64,000 bases of DNA from Urechis unicinctus (GCA_034190875.2 CM067356.1:32304285-32368284), one strand, 5' to 3'. Counted from the first letter of the stretch, positions 13,601 through 25,700 are shown. Numbers and translations: made by a program. The notes: a model not told the origin generated them from the sequence alone.

Positions 13601-14779
13601 GAGTGGGAGGGAATTCAGTGTGTAGATCCCCACCCTTACTTGACCACCGCCTGAATACATGGGGGTTATTTAGTAGAGTATGTACAGTGTTGAGAATGCT
13701 ACCTGCTGGCAGATACTGGCATAGCGGGCCAAGACGTTAGCATTCTCCAGCATGGACAGGTAAGATGGATTATTGGCACTTATTTTAAGCACACATCGCC
13801 ACTTGGCAAATTTGGCACCATCTTTAACATACTGCTGGCATCGTTCTGCCAAACCATCGAGGCCTGTAAAAGGGGAAGTGACAAACATTAATCTAGTTAA
13901 GATGAGATTCCACAAACATAACAAACATGTAATCATCTCAGCAGTAAGAATATCTACTTCACATCCCTATGGTCAGACCAGGCTTTCATTGTAAATGCCT
14001 CACATAGCATAACTATTGTAATAGATCCATCAGAATGACGGCTCTTGCTCACAGTTACACTAGTGAATATTGAGGAGGCACTAGAAGCTCACCCTGTGTG
14101 GTGCATTCTCCATCAGTACCTCCCAGGGGGACAACACCCTTGTCAACCTTGATGCCGGGAATGATGTTGTTGTCCTGAAGCATCTTAACAAATGGAGTGC
14201 CATCGTCCGCTTTCTGGTAGAATGTCTCATGGAAGAGGATGACACCACTGATGTTGTTGGACAAGTTCTGTCAACGTTGAACAAAACAAAGCAACTTACA
14301 ACCCTGCAATGAATCCTCAATTAGTGATTTCATATTTCCTTTCCATACATATGGAGTGCAGGATGTTTTACCTTGCCAGCACTGAAGAGAAGCTGACGGT
14401 AAAGACGACGTTGTTCCTCCACATTCTCTACTTTGATCTGGGAGAAACGTTTGCCGATAGTACCTGTATCCAAACAACAACTTCCTACCATCAACAGGGA
14501 CACATTCAATCCATGTAGCCATTCAACAACATCTGCTTATTCACTACATAGGTCAATATGGTCACATTCAATGAAACCTATCATCAAGACAAAAGACGGG
14601 TGAATGACAACTGAAGTTTGGATATCAGAGCAGAGGAGCAAGGCAGAATAATGCATGCTAAACACACCTGTGCTCTCATCAGCTGCCAGAATTCCCTTTC
14701 CAGGGGCTACGATGGCATTAGCAATGCTACGGAGTTCATCCTCCTTCTCCTTGCTTAGGTAATTGACAAACTGAGGCAT
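10659..14779 (-). CDS. ALDO: Fructose-bisphosphate aldolase, class I
   Basis: Cleaves fructose 1,6-bisphosphate to dihydroxyacetone phosphate and glyceraldehyde 3-phosphate in cytosolic glycolysis. Coding exons, 5' to 3': 14779-14668, 14463-14372, 14267-14093, exon 4a 13863-13703 or exon 4b 12979-12819, 11847-11764, 11457-11285, 11122-10923, 10751-10659. All have GT-AG borders. The start [13 protein letters not shown] lies just inside an acceptor (exon edge 14790), so a 5' UTR exon must lie upstream. Landmarks: [39 protein letters not shown], the Schiff-base lysine in [18 protein letters not shown], and the C-terminal tyrosine in ADHAY. With one exon 4, the length is the 363 residues usual for the family, provided two bases missing from the 11457-11285 exon are counted; as written that exon shifts frame just after LLKPN. 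Identity is secure; whether this allele is functional is not. Confidence 0.93.
12819..12979 (-). CDS. ALDO: Aldolase alternative exon 4b
   Basis: 161-nt exon with acceptor and donor (ends CQQ then GTGCCC). It is the same length and phase as exon 4a at 13703-13863. It encodes [22 protein letters not shown] ... [18 protein letters not shown] in outline. Differences from 4a cluster in two patches, AQYKKDGAG versus QQYVKDGAK and [11 protein letters not shown] versus [11 protein letters not shown]. Joining both would give about 53 extra residues in the barrel, so they are probably mutually exclusive. Confidence 0.85.
13703..13863 (-). CDS. ALDO: Aldolase alternative exon 4a
   Basis: 161-nt exon between a CTTTTACAG acceptor and a GTAGCA donor, coding for 53 residues from [10 protein letters not shown] to ASICQQ. 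Both 4a and 4b keep [10 protein letters not shown] (with the conserved K-W-R) and [10 protein letters not shown], so both would give a folded barrel. The patch differences do not look like decay. Confidence 0.85.
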
Positions 14780-14799
14780 GGTGATCTGCTCTGAAACAC

Positions 14800-17065
14800 A
14801 CAAGCCACAGTCTCATACACTCTCTTTCAACACCATGATATACAGGTAGAAAACATGCAAAATGCAGTCGTCTAGCCACACGAACAAGAAACCAACCAGA
14901 GCTATGCCAGGTAACAGGACTTATGCATCTGTCTATAAGATTTCATTGCATGGATAACTAAGCTGTTAGTATGATAAAACTGTTGGCTGATACATCATCT
15001 CCATGGACAGACTGGTTGGCTAGACACCTGTTTTGCACCTGTCAGAGTTAGTACATCATCAGCCCTTTGCTGTGCTTCACGTGTTTAACAACTGTTCCAA
15101 ACATATAGGTCAAAGTCATTTGTTTTGACAACTGATTTCGACCGATAAATTTAGCATAATCTTATTGGAGCTCAAGAGGTTGTTTCAGTCAACCGCCACA
15201 GAATACCACATTACACAACCACATCTGAACATTAAACAATCTGTCAGCTGTAATGGCCAATAAAGAGTTCAGCTAGATTATAATGGACATCCTGATTGAG
15301 GTAAATTTAATTATTACTTCATCACTTGATCTTGCTCTGATACAACTTTTTGAGTTCACCCACCCCACTCTCATCCATATGCAAGTTGACCCGAGCATGT
15401 GCCTGCAGAATATATATACATATATATATACATCATACAGACATTGTGAAGGTTTACCAGACCCATCGGACATCCAGTAAACTCTTCTCTGGTCCGATAA
15501 AAAATGTGACTGTTCACCGGCCCTTGGTCTAGTAATAAATTCATACATAATATACATGCCAGTACCCCCTCAAAAATGAAAATTAACACAAGAATTATGG
15601 TGGTTTTTTTTTATAATTTATCCATGACTAAATATGTTTGCATATCCCAGACAGCCCCAGAATCTTCCGATGTAAAAAAGGCGGCAAAAACTATAGCTGA
15701 TAGTTCCTGTCGCCGTTTCCCCAAGTTTTCGTAGCTTTCTTCGTGATTTGGTGTGATATTTGTGCGACAGTTAATGTTAGCGGCCTTTTCTTGTAAGACA
15801 AGGTCATTTTAGCTTTGTGCCACAAATAGTCCCTGCAAACCCTCGTCTTGCGAGCTGTCTTGCCTATGTTCCAATTGGTGAAAGCTGGTCAGTTGGGCCT
15901 AGATATTACCGCCTGGTGTGATTTTAGGCAAAAATACTAATTCACAAGATACTTCTGTTGCTGAAATTCTAATTCTGTTCCGATGTTTGGTGAGTTGATT
16001 TCATTCGATAAAACTAGATAAAACACGGGAACTTGGGATTATTCCGTTGAATTTACAAGGCTAGATACTGTTGGACGCCAGAACTAAGAGGCAGTGCATG
16101 CAGCACTACCCGTAGAGCCGTACTTAGTTCGAATGAGCTACGCTGAAGCCCTGGTACAATGAAATGTGATTATATCTTCATTGTAATCTGCAGATAACTA
16201 ATCAAGTTACATACAAGATCAATTATTAATAAACTCATAAAGCTGGTCAGCAAATATTCGGATGAACCAAAAAAACATGAAAATAGGCAAACTTGCTCAA
16301 TGCGCATGTTTACAGTTTCTGCCCGAGCAATGTGAAGGTGAAGGGCGTTCACCAAGGTCGAATAAACACCGGCTGATAGGGTTGTGACATGTAGACCCTA
16401 TTTGGGTCGCAGAAGACCGATTCAATAAACAATACAAATAACCTTACAGCTTAGTCCGATTATTTCTCGATTAATAGAACGCTAGACCCAAGTCCAATGA
16501 TTGAACGAGTGACATGGTCTGAAATTAATGTACGTCACCGCTGTCATTTCTGACAGTTCAGATGCAAATGTTCAGCGGTCTTCAGTTAATGACGCAATTC
16601 TTGGTTAACATCCAAATATAAAGATAAGAACTGATTGTTTGGCGACAAAGTCGCATAATTCCTACATCCATTTTCACAAATTAATGGACAAAACAAGTGA
16701 AACTCACGGATAAGGTCGTTTATACGGAACAAGACTGCCAACAACCGAGCGTCTGACGGTGGTGAGAACTGCGCAGTTTCACGATGCGCAGATCTACATA
16801 AACCCCACAGACAGACCAGGTCAAAGTTCATAAGTCAAGAGCCTTGACCCAGTTAATAACATCTTATCTTGATGATGCCAGAGAGCTGTTTCGCATATGA
16901 TTCATTTCCTTAAAAAAAAAAGAAGAATATCGCCAAAGATTAAATATGCCGATTTTCAGATGAAATTAACGTAAACTGAAACAAGCTGAAACGATACGTT
17001 TTTTTCCTTCACAAAGGGAGCAGTTCTATTGCATATGCGTATCCAACGGCGTCCGATCTTCTCTA
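14800..17065. other. Upstream region of aldolase; no gene recognised
   Basis: Should contain the untranslated first exon and promoter of the aldolase gene, but I cannot fix either. A short TATATATACATATATATA run lies at 15410-15430. Small ORFs here have no family features. Confidence 0.4.
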
Positions 17066-17074
17066 GGCTTAGTA

Positions 17075-17099
17075 TAGCTCCGGTCGTCTTGTAGGGCTA
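17075..17099 (+). repeat. Repeat family A, end-to-end deletion derivative
   Basis: 25 bp, composed of the left end (TAGCTCCGGT) fused directly to the right end (CGTCTTGTAGGGCTA) of the 0.8-kb repeat at 21195-21978. It defines both boundaries of the family. Confidence 0.55.
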
Positions 17100-17259
17100 G
17101 GCTTAGTATTATGTCCGGGGTGAAAGACATACATTTCGCATGTGAATGAGGAAAGATGAGATTGGATGATATATTTGGCTTCATACCTTGTAAAATATAT
17201 AAATAGTGGTTCGGCGCTCGGGAGCGGCTTGGTGCTTAGAAGCGGCTCGGACCGCGGAA

Positions 17260-17386
17260 GCACAGGCACTCGAGTTCGGACATCATGATTTCCCTACACT
17301 AGCATTATATATATTATTATTATTTTATATAACAATGCAAGCAAGATAACAAATCATGATGTCCGAACTCGAGTGCCTGTGCTCGG
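17260..17386. mobile_element. 127-bp foldback element with perfect 32-bp arms
   Basis: Arms 17260-17291 and 17355-17386 are exact reverse complements (GCACAGGCACTCGAGTTCGG ...). They flank an AT-rich 63-nt centre. The element sits inside a short degenerate tandem of GGAAGCGGCTCGGCGCT-like units, present on both sides (17215-17259 and 17387-17455), which suggests insertion into or expansion around that array. No coding capacity. It could be a tiny non-autonomous transposon or a hairpin-forming locus. Confidence 0.75.
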
Positions 17387-17675
17387 AAGAGACTCGGCGC
17401 TAGGAAGCGACTCGGCTCGCGGAAGCGGCTCGGCGCTTGGAAGCTTAGCATCGGGAACCTAGCGCCTTTGGTGCAATGACATATTCTACTGGGAGGCTAC
17501 AGATCACCTACTTCTTGTGGACTACTACCAGACTGAGATTAGACAGGACAAGGGTTCACAGACGAACTTACATCTGTTAATCTGGTGGTACCAAATGTGT
17601 ATCGGTTTTTCTTGATTAATTCACGGAATCTTTCTGGTCTAGCAAGTTACCAATAATATTTGTTGCCGCCATATA

Positions 17676-19982
17676 CAGGTAGGGGACGACCGTCCGATCG
17701 AGGTGACTCACCTTAATCGAGGAGACTCACCTAGATCGGGGTGACTTTATAAAGTTTGCGCCATTTTTAAAGTGCCATTTAAAGGGACCCGATTTCGTTA
17801 CCAGCCAAAGGGTTTTAACTGTTTAATTACTGTTGGGTCATAACTTTTTGTCTGATGTAAGATATTTAGGTGTATTAGATATCCAAAATATTCACTAAAG
17901 AGATTTGGTCATAATTTGGTGCACTGCAGCGTTAATGGACAGATTTAAGTTGGGTTTTTATGGTTGTCTCTGTATTATGGCCCATGTCACTATACCTTGA
18001 ATACCATATACCTTTGAGCCACAGCAAATTTTCTTGTCTATGCTGCACTTGAACTTGGTGTTTAGTTAAGTTGTCATTATTGTTATTGAAAAAAAAAAAA
18101 TGAATATTTATCTTGTTGGCTTAAAAAAAAACATACAGAATCAGAGATAATGGAATCGACCACTCAGGCACCTCAAAGGCAATAGTTTCACAATATATTT
18201 GTTGTTATATTACTTAAAAGGAATCATTTGACCAAATGAATTTATGCATGTTATTAATGATTTGATAATTGTCAATATGTAATGCATGCCTTGAACAAGT
18301 TTCATGTTCCACTTATTAGAAGTAGATGTAGATATTTTCCAGTTGTTGCAGCATTCTGGGTTGTTTGTTAGCAAGTTTGAAGCATGATTGGGATAAAAGG
18401 AATTACAAGTGGACTATTTTTTGCCATGTTTTTCTTAAACAGCCTTTCTTGGTAAGATATTGGTGAAATTATACATCCAAATATAAATATAATACATATT
18501 TATAAATATAATACTGTTGATGTAACAAATTTTGTACAGACTCTTTTATTTTATCAGCTATGAATTACAACCATACGGAAAGCCTGGGATGTTGATGGTT
18601 GTTGGGGTCTACCGTTTGGCAGAGTTTATATGTTGATGACTTGTCCATAGTAGCATGAAGTGGTCTATTGTTTATGCCAGTTACAAAGGCTTTCACCACA
18701 CCATTCCTCTCAGACCATTACTTGTTGATGTCCACTTTAATAAGAGACAGCAAATCCCTTCCTCCAGCAAGTTCCAAGCTGTCACATTGGATAGCTTTGT
18801 ATTGATCTACCCCAAGGAAGTAAGCTAATTCTTCCTTGTTGTCATCACTTAAGGCTTCTACATCAAAAATAGTGGGTTGCATTTCAGTCTGGACAGCCTT
18901 ATCGACAAGCACTGGCACAGATGAATCCATCTTGGGAATTTTAGCTTTTCCTGCATAGCTTTGGTCTTGGGGCCACTTTTCTTTGACTAGATTTGGATAG
19001 AGTTCAGATACTTTCACATAGCAGCCTGCACAAAACTTGGGTATATCTTTGGAGAAACTTTTTGTGCTCTTTCCACATAATGAGAAAAGTTTGTCTTGCA
19101 CACTCTTTGGCACCTTCAATGACAAGTGAAGCGGGAGTCCTTGCTCAATTGACCATACTTTGTGAAGAGCATGGCTGCACATTTCTTCTTATAGCGACCT
19201 GTCATGGTGTACCCAAATTACTTTTTCTTACTGAAAGATAAACAGAGAAATACAGATGTGAATTTAAGTCATGGAAACATGATTAAATGACAGATGAAAT
19301 GTATCAATGGAAATACTGTCATTATTCTTTCTCAATTATGCAAGACCAGATAACATTAAATGAGTATAATTGCCTTCTAAACATGCTATTATTAGGCATA
19401 AAATTTACAATAATTAATCTATTCAGTGTATAAGCAATTGCAAATGGTGATTTCCAGCTCCATTCGAATTATTACAAATGGTTATAAAAATAGAAATACA
19501 AAGCCAGTAGTGAACCCAAAATGGATGTGTGACAGTGATTAACCAGCCCTTTGTTTTTACCATAACTCAGTTATTGCTCGGTAGATTTAAAAACGACTTG
19601 GTAGATTTCTTTAAAAAATGTCTTACCTTTCATTTAAACGAAGAATAATTTTCGCCAACCCTGTAGAATTTTTGCCAGAACTTATTTTCTCATGCTAGGT
19701 AGCAGGCTGGTAGGGTTTCAAACTGTTCAAGCTCAATTTGTACATCAGACGCCACCTCGATCGGGGTGCAGTCAAACGATGTTATTTTTCGTATGCAAAT
19801 TTTCGTATCACATGGAGAGGATGGGCACTCTAAGCCAATCAAATGAAGCGTTAGAAATATTTCCAAGCATCTTTTATAACAGATAATCTCATTCGTGCAC
19901 ACTTCACATCAAGTCACCTCGATTTAGGTGAGTTCCCTCGTTTGGGGTGAGTCACCTCGATCGGACGGTCGTCCCCGACCTG
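17676..19982. mobile_element. 2.3-kb DNA transposon with about 73-bp terminal inverted repeats
   Basis: The left end CAGGTAGGGGACGACCGTCC and the right end (read in reverse complement) CAGGTCGGGGACGACCGTCC continue as matching inverted repeats for about 73 bp. Each terminal repeat holds three iterations of an ATCGAGGTGACTCACC-like subunit. ATATA directly repeats outside both ends (17671-17675 and 19983-19987), fitting a 5-bp (or 4-bp TATA) target duplication. The only sizeable internal ORF is on the minus strand (18718-19182). Superfamily not assigned: no DDE motif was seen. Probably non-autonomous. Confidence 0.8.
18718..19240 (-). pseudogene. Broken ORF inside the 2.3-kb transposon
   Basis: A 154-residue open frame (19182-18718) includes FSLCGKSTKSF ... 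KFCAGCYVKVSELYP, a possible Cys-pair metal site, and an acidic end (LSDDNKEELAYFLGVDQ). A better-looking start lies upstream in another frame (MTGRYKKKCAAMLFTKYGQ at about 19203), so the coding region probably carries a frameshift near 19127. Likely the remnant N-terminus of a transposon protein. Not matched to a named family. Confidence 0.45.
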
Positions 19983-20288
19983 ATATACCACACATTCAAT
20001 ATTTTCGGGAGCTAATGAAAGCATTAGCGCTCCACCAACGACCAAAATCAGTTAAAATAAGAGCCAAGTAAACAGGTTTTCAAAGATTATTAAAGTAGAG
20101 CAGCATACTGCAGAAGGTGGCATTGGTATCAGATGTGCAGGAATAAGAAGTCAATTACTGATCGTTAATGTGACGATATTGCACGGGATACCTTCAAATT
20201 TTCACCACAATTGACACTGATCAATGCCTACTGGACAGTTGAAATGGTGGAGATAGAAGACATGATAAGATAATGGAGAATGGCAAAA

Positions 20289-20838
20289 ATGATGGAGGAA
20301 TATTTTCATTATGGGGACGTGTTGAACTGGTAGACAAGAGACTTACAGCTAGGGTTGAGACACGCTGAAGGCACGATAAACATATTTTTGAATGTGAAAC
20401 ATTAGTTAATAAATAGCTAGAAAGGATAATCATTCTGATTTACATCATGATCATTATGATCATTGGCTCTTGAATTAGTATCATAACGTGAAAGTTGAGC
20501 ATAGTTCATAACGGCATATGATGATAGTTTACAAATTCAGAAGCGGGCCGTTTGAATTTTTTGAAATATGACGGAGGAATATTTTCGTGGTGTGGACGTG
20601 TTGAACTGGTAGACTGGAGACTTACAGCTAGGTTTGAGACACGCTGAAGGCACGATAAACATATTTTTGAATATGCAACATTAGTTCATAATTCGCTGGA
20701 AAGGATAATCATTCTGATTCACATCATGATCATTATGATCATCGCCTCTTGAATTAGTATCATAACGTGAAAGTTCATAACGGCATAAGATGATAGTTTA
20801 CAAATGTAGAAGCGGGCCGTTTGAATTATTTGAAATAT
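20289..20838 (+). repeat. Tandem duplication, two units of about 279 bp
   Basis: Unit 1 (20289-20567) and unit 2 (20568-20838) are near-identical along their length, sharing for example GACACGCTGAAGGCACGATA and CATCATGATCATTATGATCA. Unit 2 has one short deletion (the GAGCATA segment). No ORF. Confidence 0.85.
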
Positions 20839-21194
20839 GAATTGTTTAAATGTTGATTCTTCGCTGGCCAACCAATCTAATGGACATATCGTTCAGCCGA
20901 ATTATGTAAGTGAAATATTTTCTCTTAGCAATTTTTTTCCAAATCTATTATATACCCCAGGACAAATCACCTTTCGTCATATGAGCGATATTGAAGTTAA
21001 TTGGCGTGGACGACTGAGGATGGCGTCGCCAATGTAGAAAATTCGATAATATGACCATACCTTCACGATGTCCACTTGATGTAACTAGTCAAATTAAAAA
21101 AGTAATCGTTATTATTAGACACTAACTTCCAGCATTCACTTGTCCCATGTGAAACCTACTTGTCCCATAAGACATGGAAGTTCACATGGTATGG

Positions 21195-21978
21195 TAGCTC
21201 CGGTGTAACGGTAACATGAATTTATACCGTTACGAAGAGTTAGTCAAACACAGTCGGCGATATCTCGTTTGGACTATATCTCGCGAAGGGCTATATTTCG
21301 CACCTAGAAAATAACATATATCAAGAGCCTTTACAAAAAATAGACCTTTCGCTCCAAAAAACTTACCACCACTCGACGCTATTCTTCAATGAATGCCATT
21401 GATAGTTCGTTTCCGAACAAATCGCGATACGAAGTCTGCCATTTTGGAAGCTATTAATTCTCGCGATTTCCCGCATTGCCTTAGCATCCCAAGTGGGGGG
21501 CACTTACCCTAACTTGGATAGGAGTGTGCCGCGGGACCTCGAAATCCTGTACTCGTTGAGAATGAGAAAAAGAATACTCCATCGTACAAGGTATTATGCG
21601 ATTGTCTAACCCGTCGTAAAAGTCGAGATGTCGAAAAAACCACCCCCTTCGCGCGGCACATGTATACTATATCCTTACACTTATGTGCCCCCCCCCCCCC
21701 CGGGGCTTAGCGTTAGACTTCGTCATTCTGTAAACAAACATGTTGCTGTGTTTCTGACTTTTTACCGCTTCCCAAATTGATCGAACTATAAAAAATTACC
21801 ATAGATGAAATCCCCCGCCGAAAAGGGATAAAATCGTCCGTAAAACATCATTGCATTCTATAACTCCATCACTTGTGTATGTTTTGTGCTTGGTAGTTGT
21901 CTGAATCGATCTAAAAATATTCGCATTGCGTTGTTTCGAAAAACGGTACGACGTCTACGCAGACGTCTTGTAGGGCTA
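21195..21978 (+). mobile_element. Repeat family A, full-length copy with nested G/C-run element
   Basis: Left end TAGCTCCGGT, then a hairpin (GTAACGGTA ... TACCGTTAC). The right end is a hairpin (GACGTCT-ACGC-AGACGTC) followed 8 nt later by GGGCTA. It shares its left block with 2866-3100 and its ends with 17075-17099. A right-end-like piece (CCTGTAGGGCTA after TCTACGTAGA) is also at 59721-59745. A second repeat (21495-21701) is inserted in it. No coding capacity. The subterminal 3' hairpin is Helitron-like, but the terminal bases do not fully fit Helitrons. Confidence 0.6.
21495..21701. mobile_element. G-run/C-run bounded repeat, copy 1
   Basis: Begins with a G run then CACTTACCC and ends with CACTTATGTG followed by a C run, so the ends are inverted. 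Inside it shares GTGTGCCGCGGGACCTCGAAA-like, TACAAGGTATTATGCGA and GGCACATGTATACTA-like segments with 56934-57352. Confidence 0.65.
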
Positions 21979-21989
21979 ATGGTATGGTT

Positions 21990-22738
21990 GTTTCTATTGA
22001 TATAAGTAGCAAAATCTTATGTAAAATTTTTATTGCATTAAAATTATTTATACTCCAATCAGTAAATGTTATGTACCTTTACAATTTCTTCACAGCTTCA
22101 TGAAAACAGGTTTTCAAAAATATTAAATGGTACAAATTCCCCCTTGTAAATGCAAGATATTCGTGGCTTCATTCTTTCGTTGGCCATAGCAGTTGAATTT
22201 ATCAGCTGAGGTCATATTGGCCCTTTATATATATTTTGTGTCTGTTGCGCCATCAGACTCGCAGATCGATATATTGGTTGTACAACAGTCCGCCAAAACA
22301 CAATGTGTAGCACGGTGCGTAACTCGCCAACGTCACAACGCCCACACGTAGTGTAAGATCAATAGTGGGTTAAAAACGTGTCATGAAACTCCTGCAACAA
22401 GTTTGACCTTACATCACTGTCATGAAGCTAGCTAGTTATCAAGACTATGACATGTAACAAGCACAGGGATTTGCATTGGCCTGCCAGCTGCTATCTTGAA
22501 TGTATACAGAGTAGATAATTACAAGTCTGGTCGTACAAGTACTTGGGACTTTTCCCTTGTCCCACAAGCAGAATCACCTGTCCCGGGCAAGTGGACAACC
22601 GTTAGTGTCCAGCCCTGTATTAAGTAACTTGTAAATATGCATAATTGCCTAAACTGTGGGAGGCGATTAGCTTTTCTAACTAAATTTCAATATGGCGGTG
22701 AGATTGTGTAGCGTTAGTCGGCTATAAACAGACTTGTT
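21990..22738. other. Region upstream of the myosin gene
   Basis: A sequence ending at 22612 reads, in reverse complement, CAGGGCTGGACACTAACGG, a terminus of the hAT-like CAGGG type. A partly similar inverted stretch lies at 21118-21178. No gene seen. Promoter elements for the myosin cannot be fixed. Confidence 0.35.
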
Positions 22739-25700
22739 ATGATGCTGATTAAAGGAGAGGAAAAGGCAACGAGGTCGGAAAGTTATAAGGTATAAATCTA
22801 GTATAAATTGACTCACCTGTCGTCATTGTGACAGTTTGTACGACGTTAATTTGCACTGGGCGATCGCTGCGATATGTTCATGCGCGAGCCAACAGAGCAG
22901 ACCAAAAGTTCATCAGATCATGGCATAAGTGATACAGTGAGGTAGACATTTCAGAATGATGCTCCAATTGACAGTATACAATGTATTCACCCTTCTAGTT
23001 GTCATTATTCTTACAAACCTTGAACATATCATGTATCAATTTAGAGAATGTATAAAATTGACATGGACTGGGACCTTGTTTTGCGAGGAGATGAAGCTGG
23101 TCGTTACTCCTTTCACCATCATTATTATAACGCTGATTAAACCACATGTACAGGGCTCTTGCTAGCCAAAAATTATCAAGGGTCCAGGACCCTCAGGTTA
23201 AAATTCCCTAGGGTCCCCAACACATTTTGGGGGTCCACAAGAAACTAGAAGGTCTAAATAGATGTTTATTGATAACTGAACACAACACCACAAACGCCTA
23301 TGTACAAACATTGCATGCATATTAATTTGTTTATCAGCAATAAAGTTCATAGCTGCTTTCTGACAGTCTAAGTCCTGAACAGCTGGACCCTGCGCATCAG
23401 TATCTTCAACACTCTTTCTGACAACGAAGCAAGTATGCGAGATTTTGTGACATTTGTATGGAGAAGTAAATGAAGCAGCTCAGTATAAAATCTCGCCACA
23501 GACTTGACGCTACACAAAACGAGCGATCCCCCTTTGATGTCCTTTAGCTGAGTTTCGCTAGCACAGCGCCCAGCGCGGCCATGGTAACAAGCCAACTGGG
23601 TGAAGTTCAGTTGGTAAAACACGCTGTGTTTCTGCATATCTCTTCCCAATAGAACATCTTTCGCCTGAATCAAACCTTCTCATCACTATCATCTAGACCA
23701 ATGATTGAATGAGCTTACATTCGTCGAGTAAAGAAAGCGTTACTCTTGGGTCAGAATAGTCATTGGGCTAACCAAACAAAGCTGTATTCACATCTTGGTT
23801 ATGCAGGGGAACCTGTTAAATTTAATAGACTGTATATTCCTGACCCCAAATGACCTCTTTGATCAATCTTATCTTGTGTGTGTTTTCCTGTGTACAGAAG
23901 GCAGCTGGCAGAAAAGAAGCACATAAAAAAATACGGCAATTTGTTGTGGTAACAAACACTTTTTATCACTCAAAAAAATAGATGGAAATTATATGGTTGT
24001 GGAAGAAAAAGGGGGATTAGTTAATTGAAGAAATTCTTCTTGAGACGAAGTTTAAAATCTAGTGTGTGCATATGTGTGTGTTGGTAGGGAGATGCAGTAT
24101 ATGTACGAGATCAGGAACATGGATGGAGTGATGGCATTATTAAGGAAGTTGAAAACAAGAATTTCACTGTAGAATTAAAAGGTAACCAGCAGGTAAGTTC
24201 ATGTAAAGCACCACAACTCAAGTTGGTCTTCTTTGATATGATAATGTATATTTCATCGAGAGTACCTCAGCCAGTACTCGCTGTCTCCTACCCCAGACAG
24301 TATTCCCTACCTCCACCATAACTACCCCAGAGAGTGCTCACTGCCTCTTGTTATAATACTTTTCTATCTTAAGTTCCCCCAGCCTCTCCCGTTTATTATC
24401 AGCACGATATAGCCTGCCAATAGCGTGGGTTGGTCAAAGTCCTGGGGGATCAAACTCCCGGAGCACGACATAACCAGTCTGTGGATATGTATTAAGGGAG
24501 ATCATCTAGTTAGAGACGCGATTCAGACTGAGATTCCAGGGAGCTCCCATTGTTAAAATTTGAATAAACCCAATAAGCAACTCTTCTCCAGGACTCATGT
24601 TATTAACTTATTTCTCTGGCTAGTCCCTACTCCAGCTACCACAATCAGAAATGAACAGAGGAGCGCGCATAAGCGAGAAAATTTATTATAAGAACTGCTC
24701 CACCATAACTACCCCAGGCTGTACTCACTGCCTCCTCCACCATAACTACCCCAGGGTGTACTTACTTCCTCCACTATAACTACCCGAGGCAGTACTCACT
24801 TCCTCCTCTACTATAACTACCCCAGGCAGTACTCACTACCTCCTCCACTATAACTACCCCAGGCAGTACTCACTTCCTCCTCCACTATAACTACCCCAGG
24901 CAGTGCTCACTTCCTCCTCCACTATAACTCTCACTTCCTCCTCCACTATAACTACCCCAGGCAGTGCTCACTTCCTCCTCCACTTTAACTTCCCCAGGCA
25001 GTACTCGCTTCCTCCTCCACTATAACTACCCCAGGCAGTACTCGCTACCCCAGGCCTCCTCCTTCCTCCTCCACTATAACTACCCCAGGCAGTGCTCACT
25101 TCCTCCTCCACTATAACTACCCCAGGCAGTACTCGCTTCCTCCTCCACTATAACTACCCCAGGCAGTACTCGCTTCCTCCTCCACTATAACTACCCCAGG
25201 CAGTACTCGCTTCCTCCTCCACTATAACTACCCCAGGCAGTACTCGCTTCCTCCTCCACTATAACTACCCCAGCAGTACTCCACTATAACTACCCCAGGC
25301 TTCCTCCTCCACTATAACTACCCCAGGCAGTACTCGCTTCCTCCTCCACTATAACTACCCCAGGCAGTACTCACTTCCTCCTCCACATCATCTCTACCTC
25401 AGGCTGACCACGTCTCCCCCATCATCTCTACCTCAGGCAGACCACGTCTCCCCCATCATCTCTACCTCAGGCTGACCACGTCTCCCCCATCATCTCTACC
25501 TCAGGCAGACCACGTCTCCCCCATCATCTCTACCTCAGGCAGACCACGTCTCCCCCATCATCTCTACCTCAGGCAGACCACGTCTCCCCCATCATCTCCA
25601 CCTCAGGCAGACCACGTCTCCCCATCATCTCTACCTCAGGCAGACCACGTCTCCCCCATCATCTCTACCCAAGGCTATGCTAATTGTTGGTGTGCGGATG

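Noticed and set aside
22720-22730. GGCTATAAACA as the myosin TATA box
   Set aside because: It lies only about 10 bp before the ATG, too close for a transcription start to fit between.
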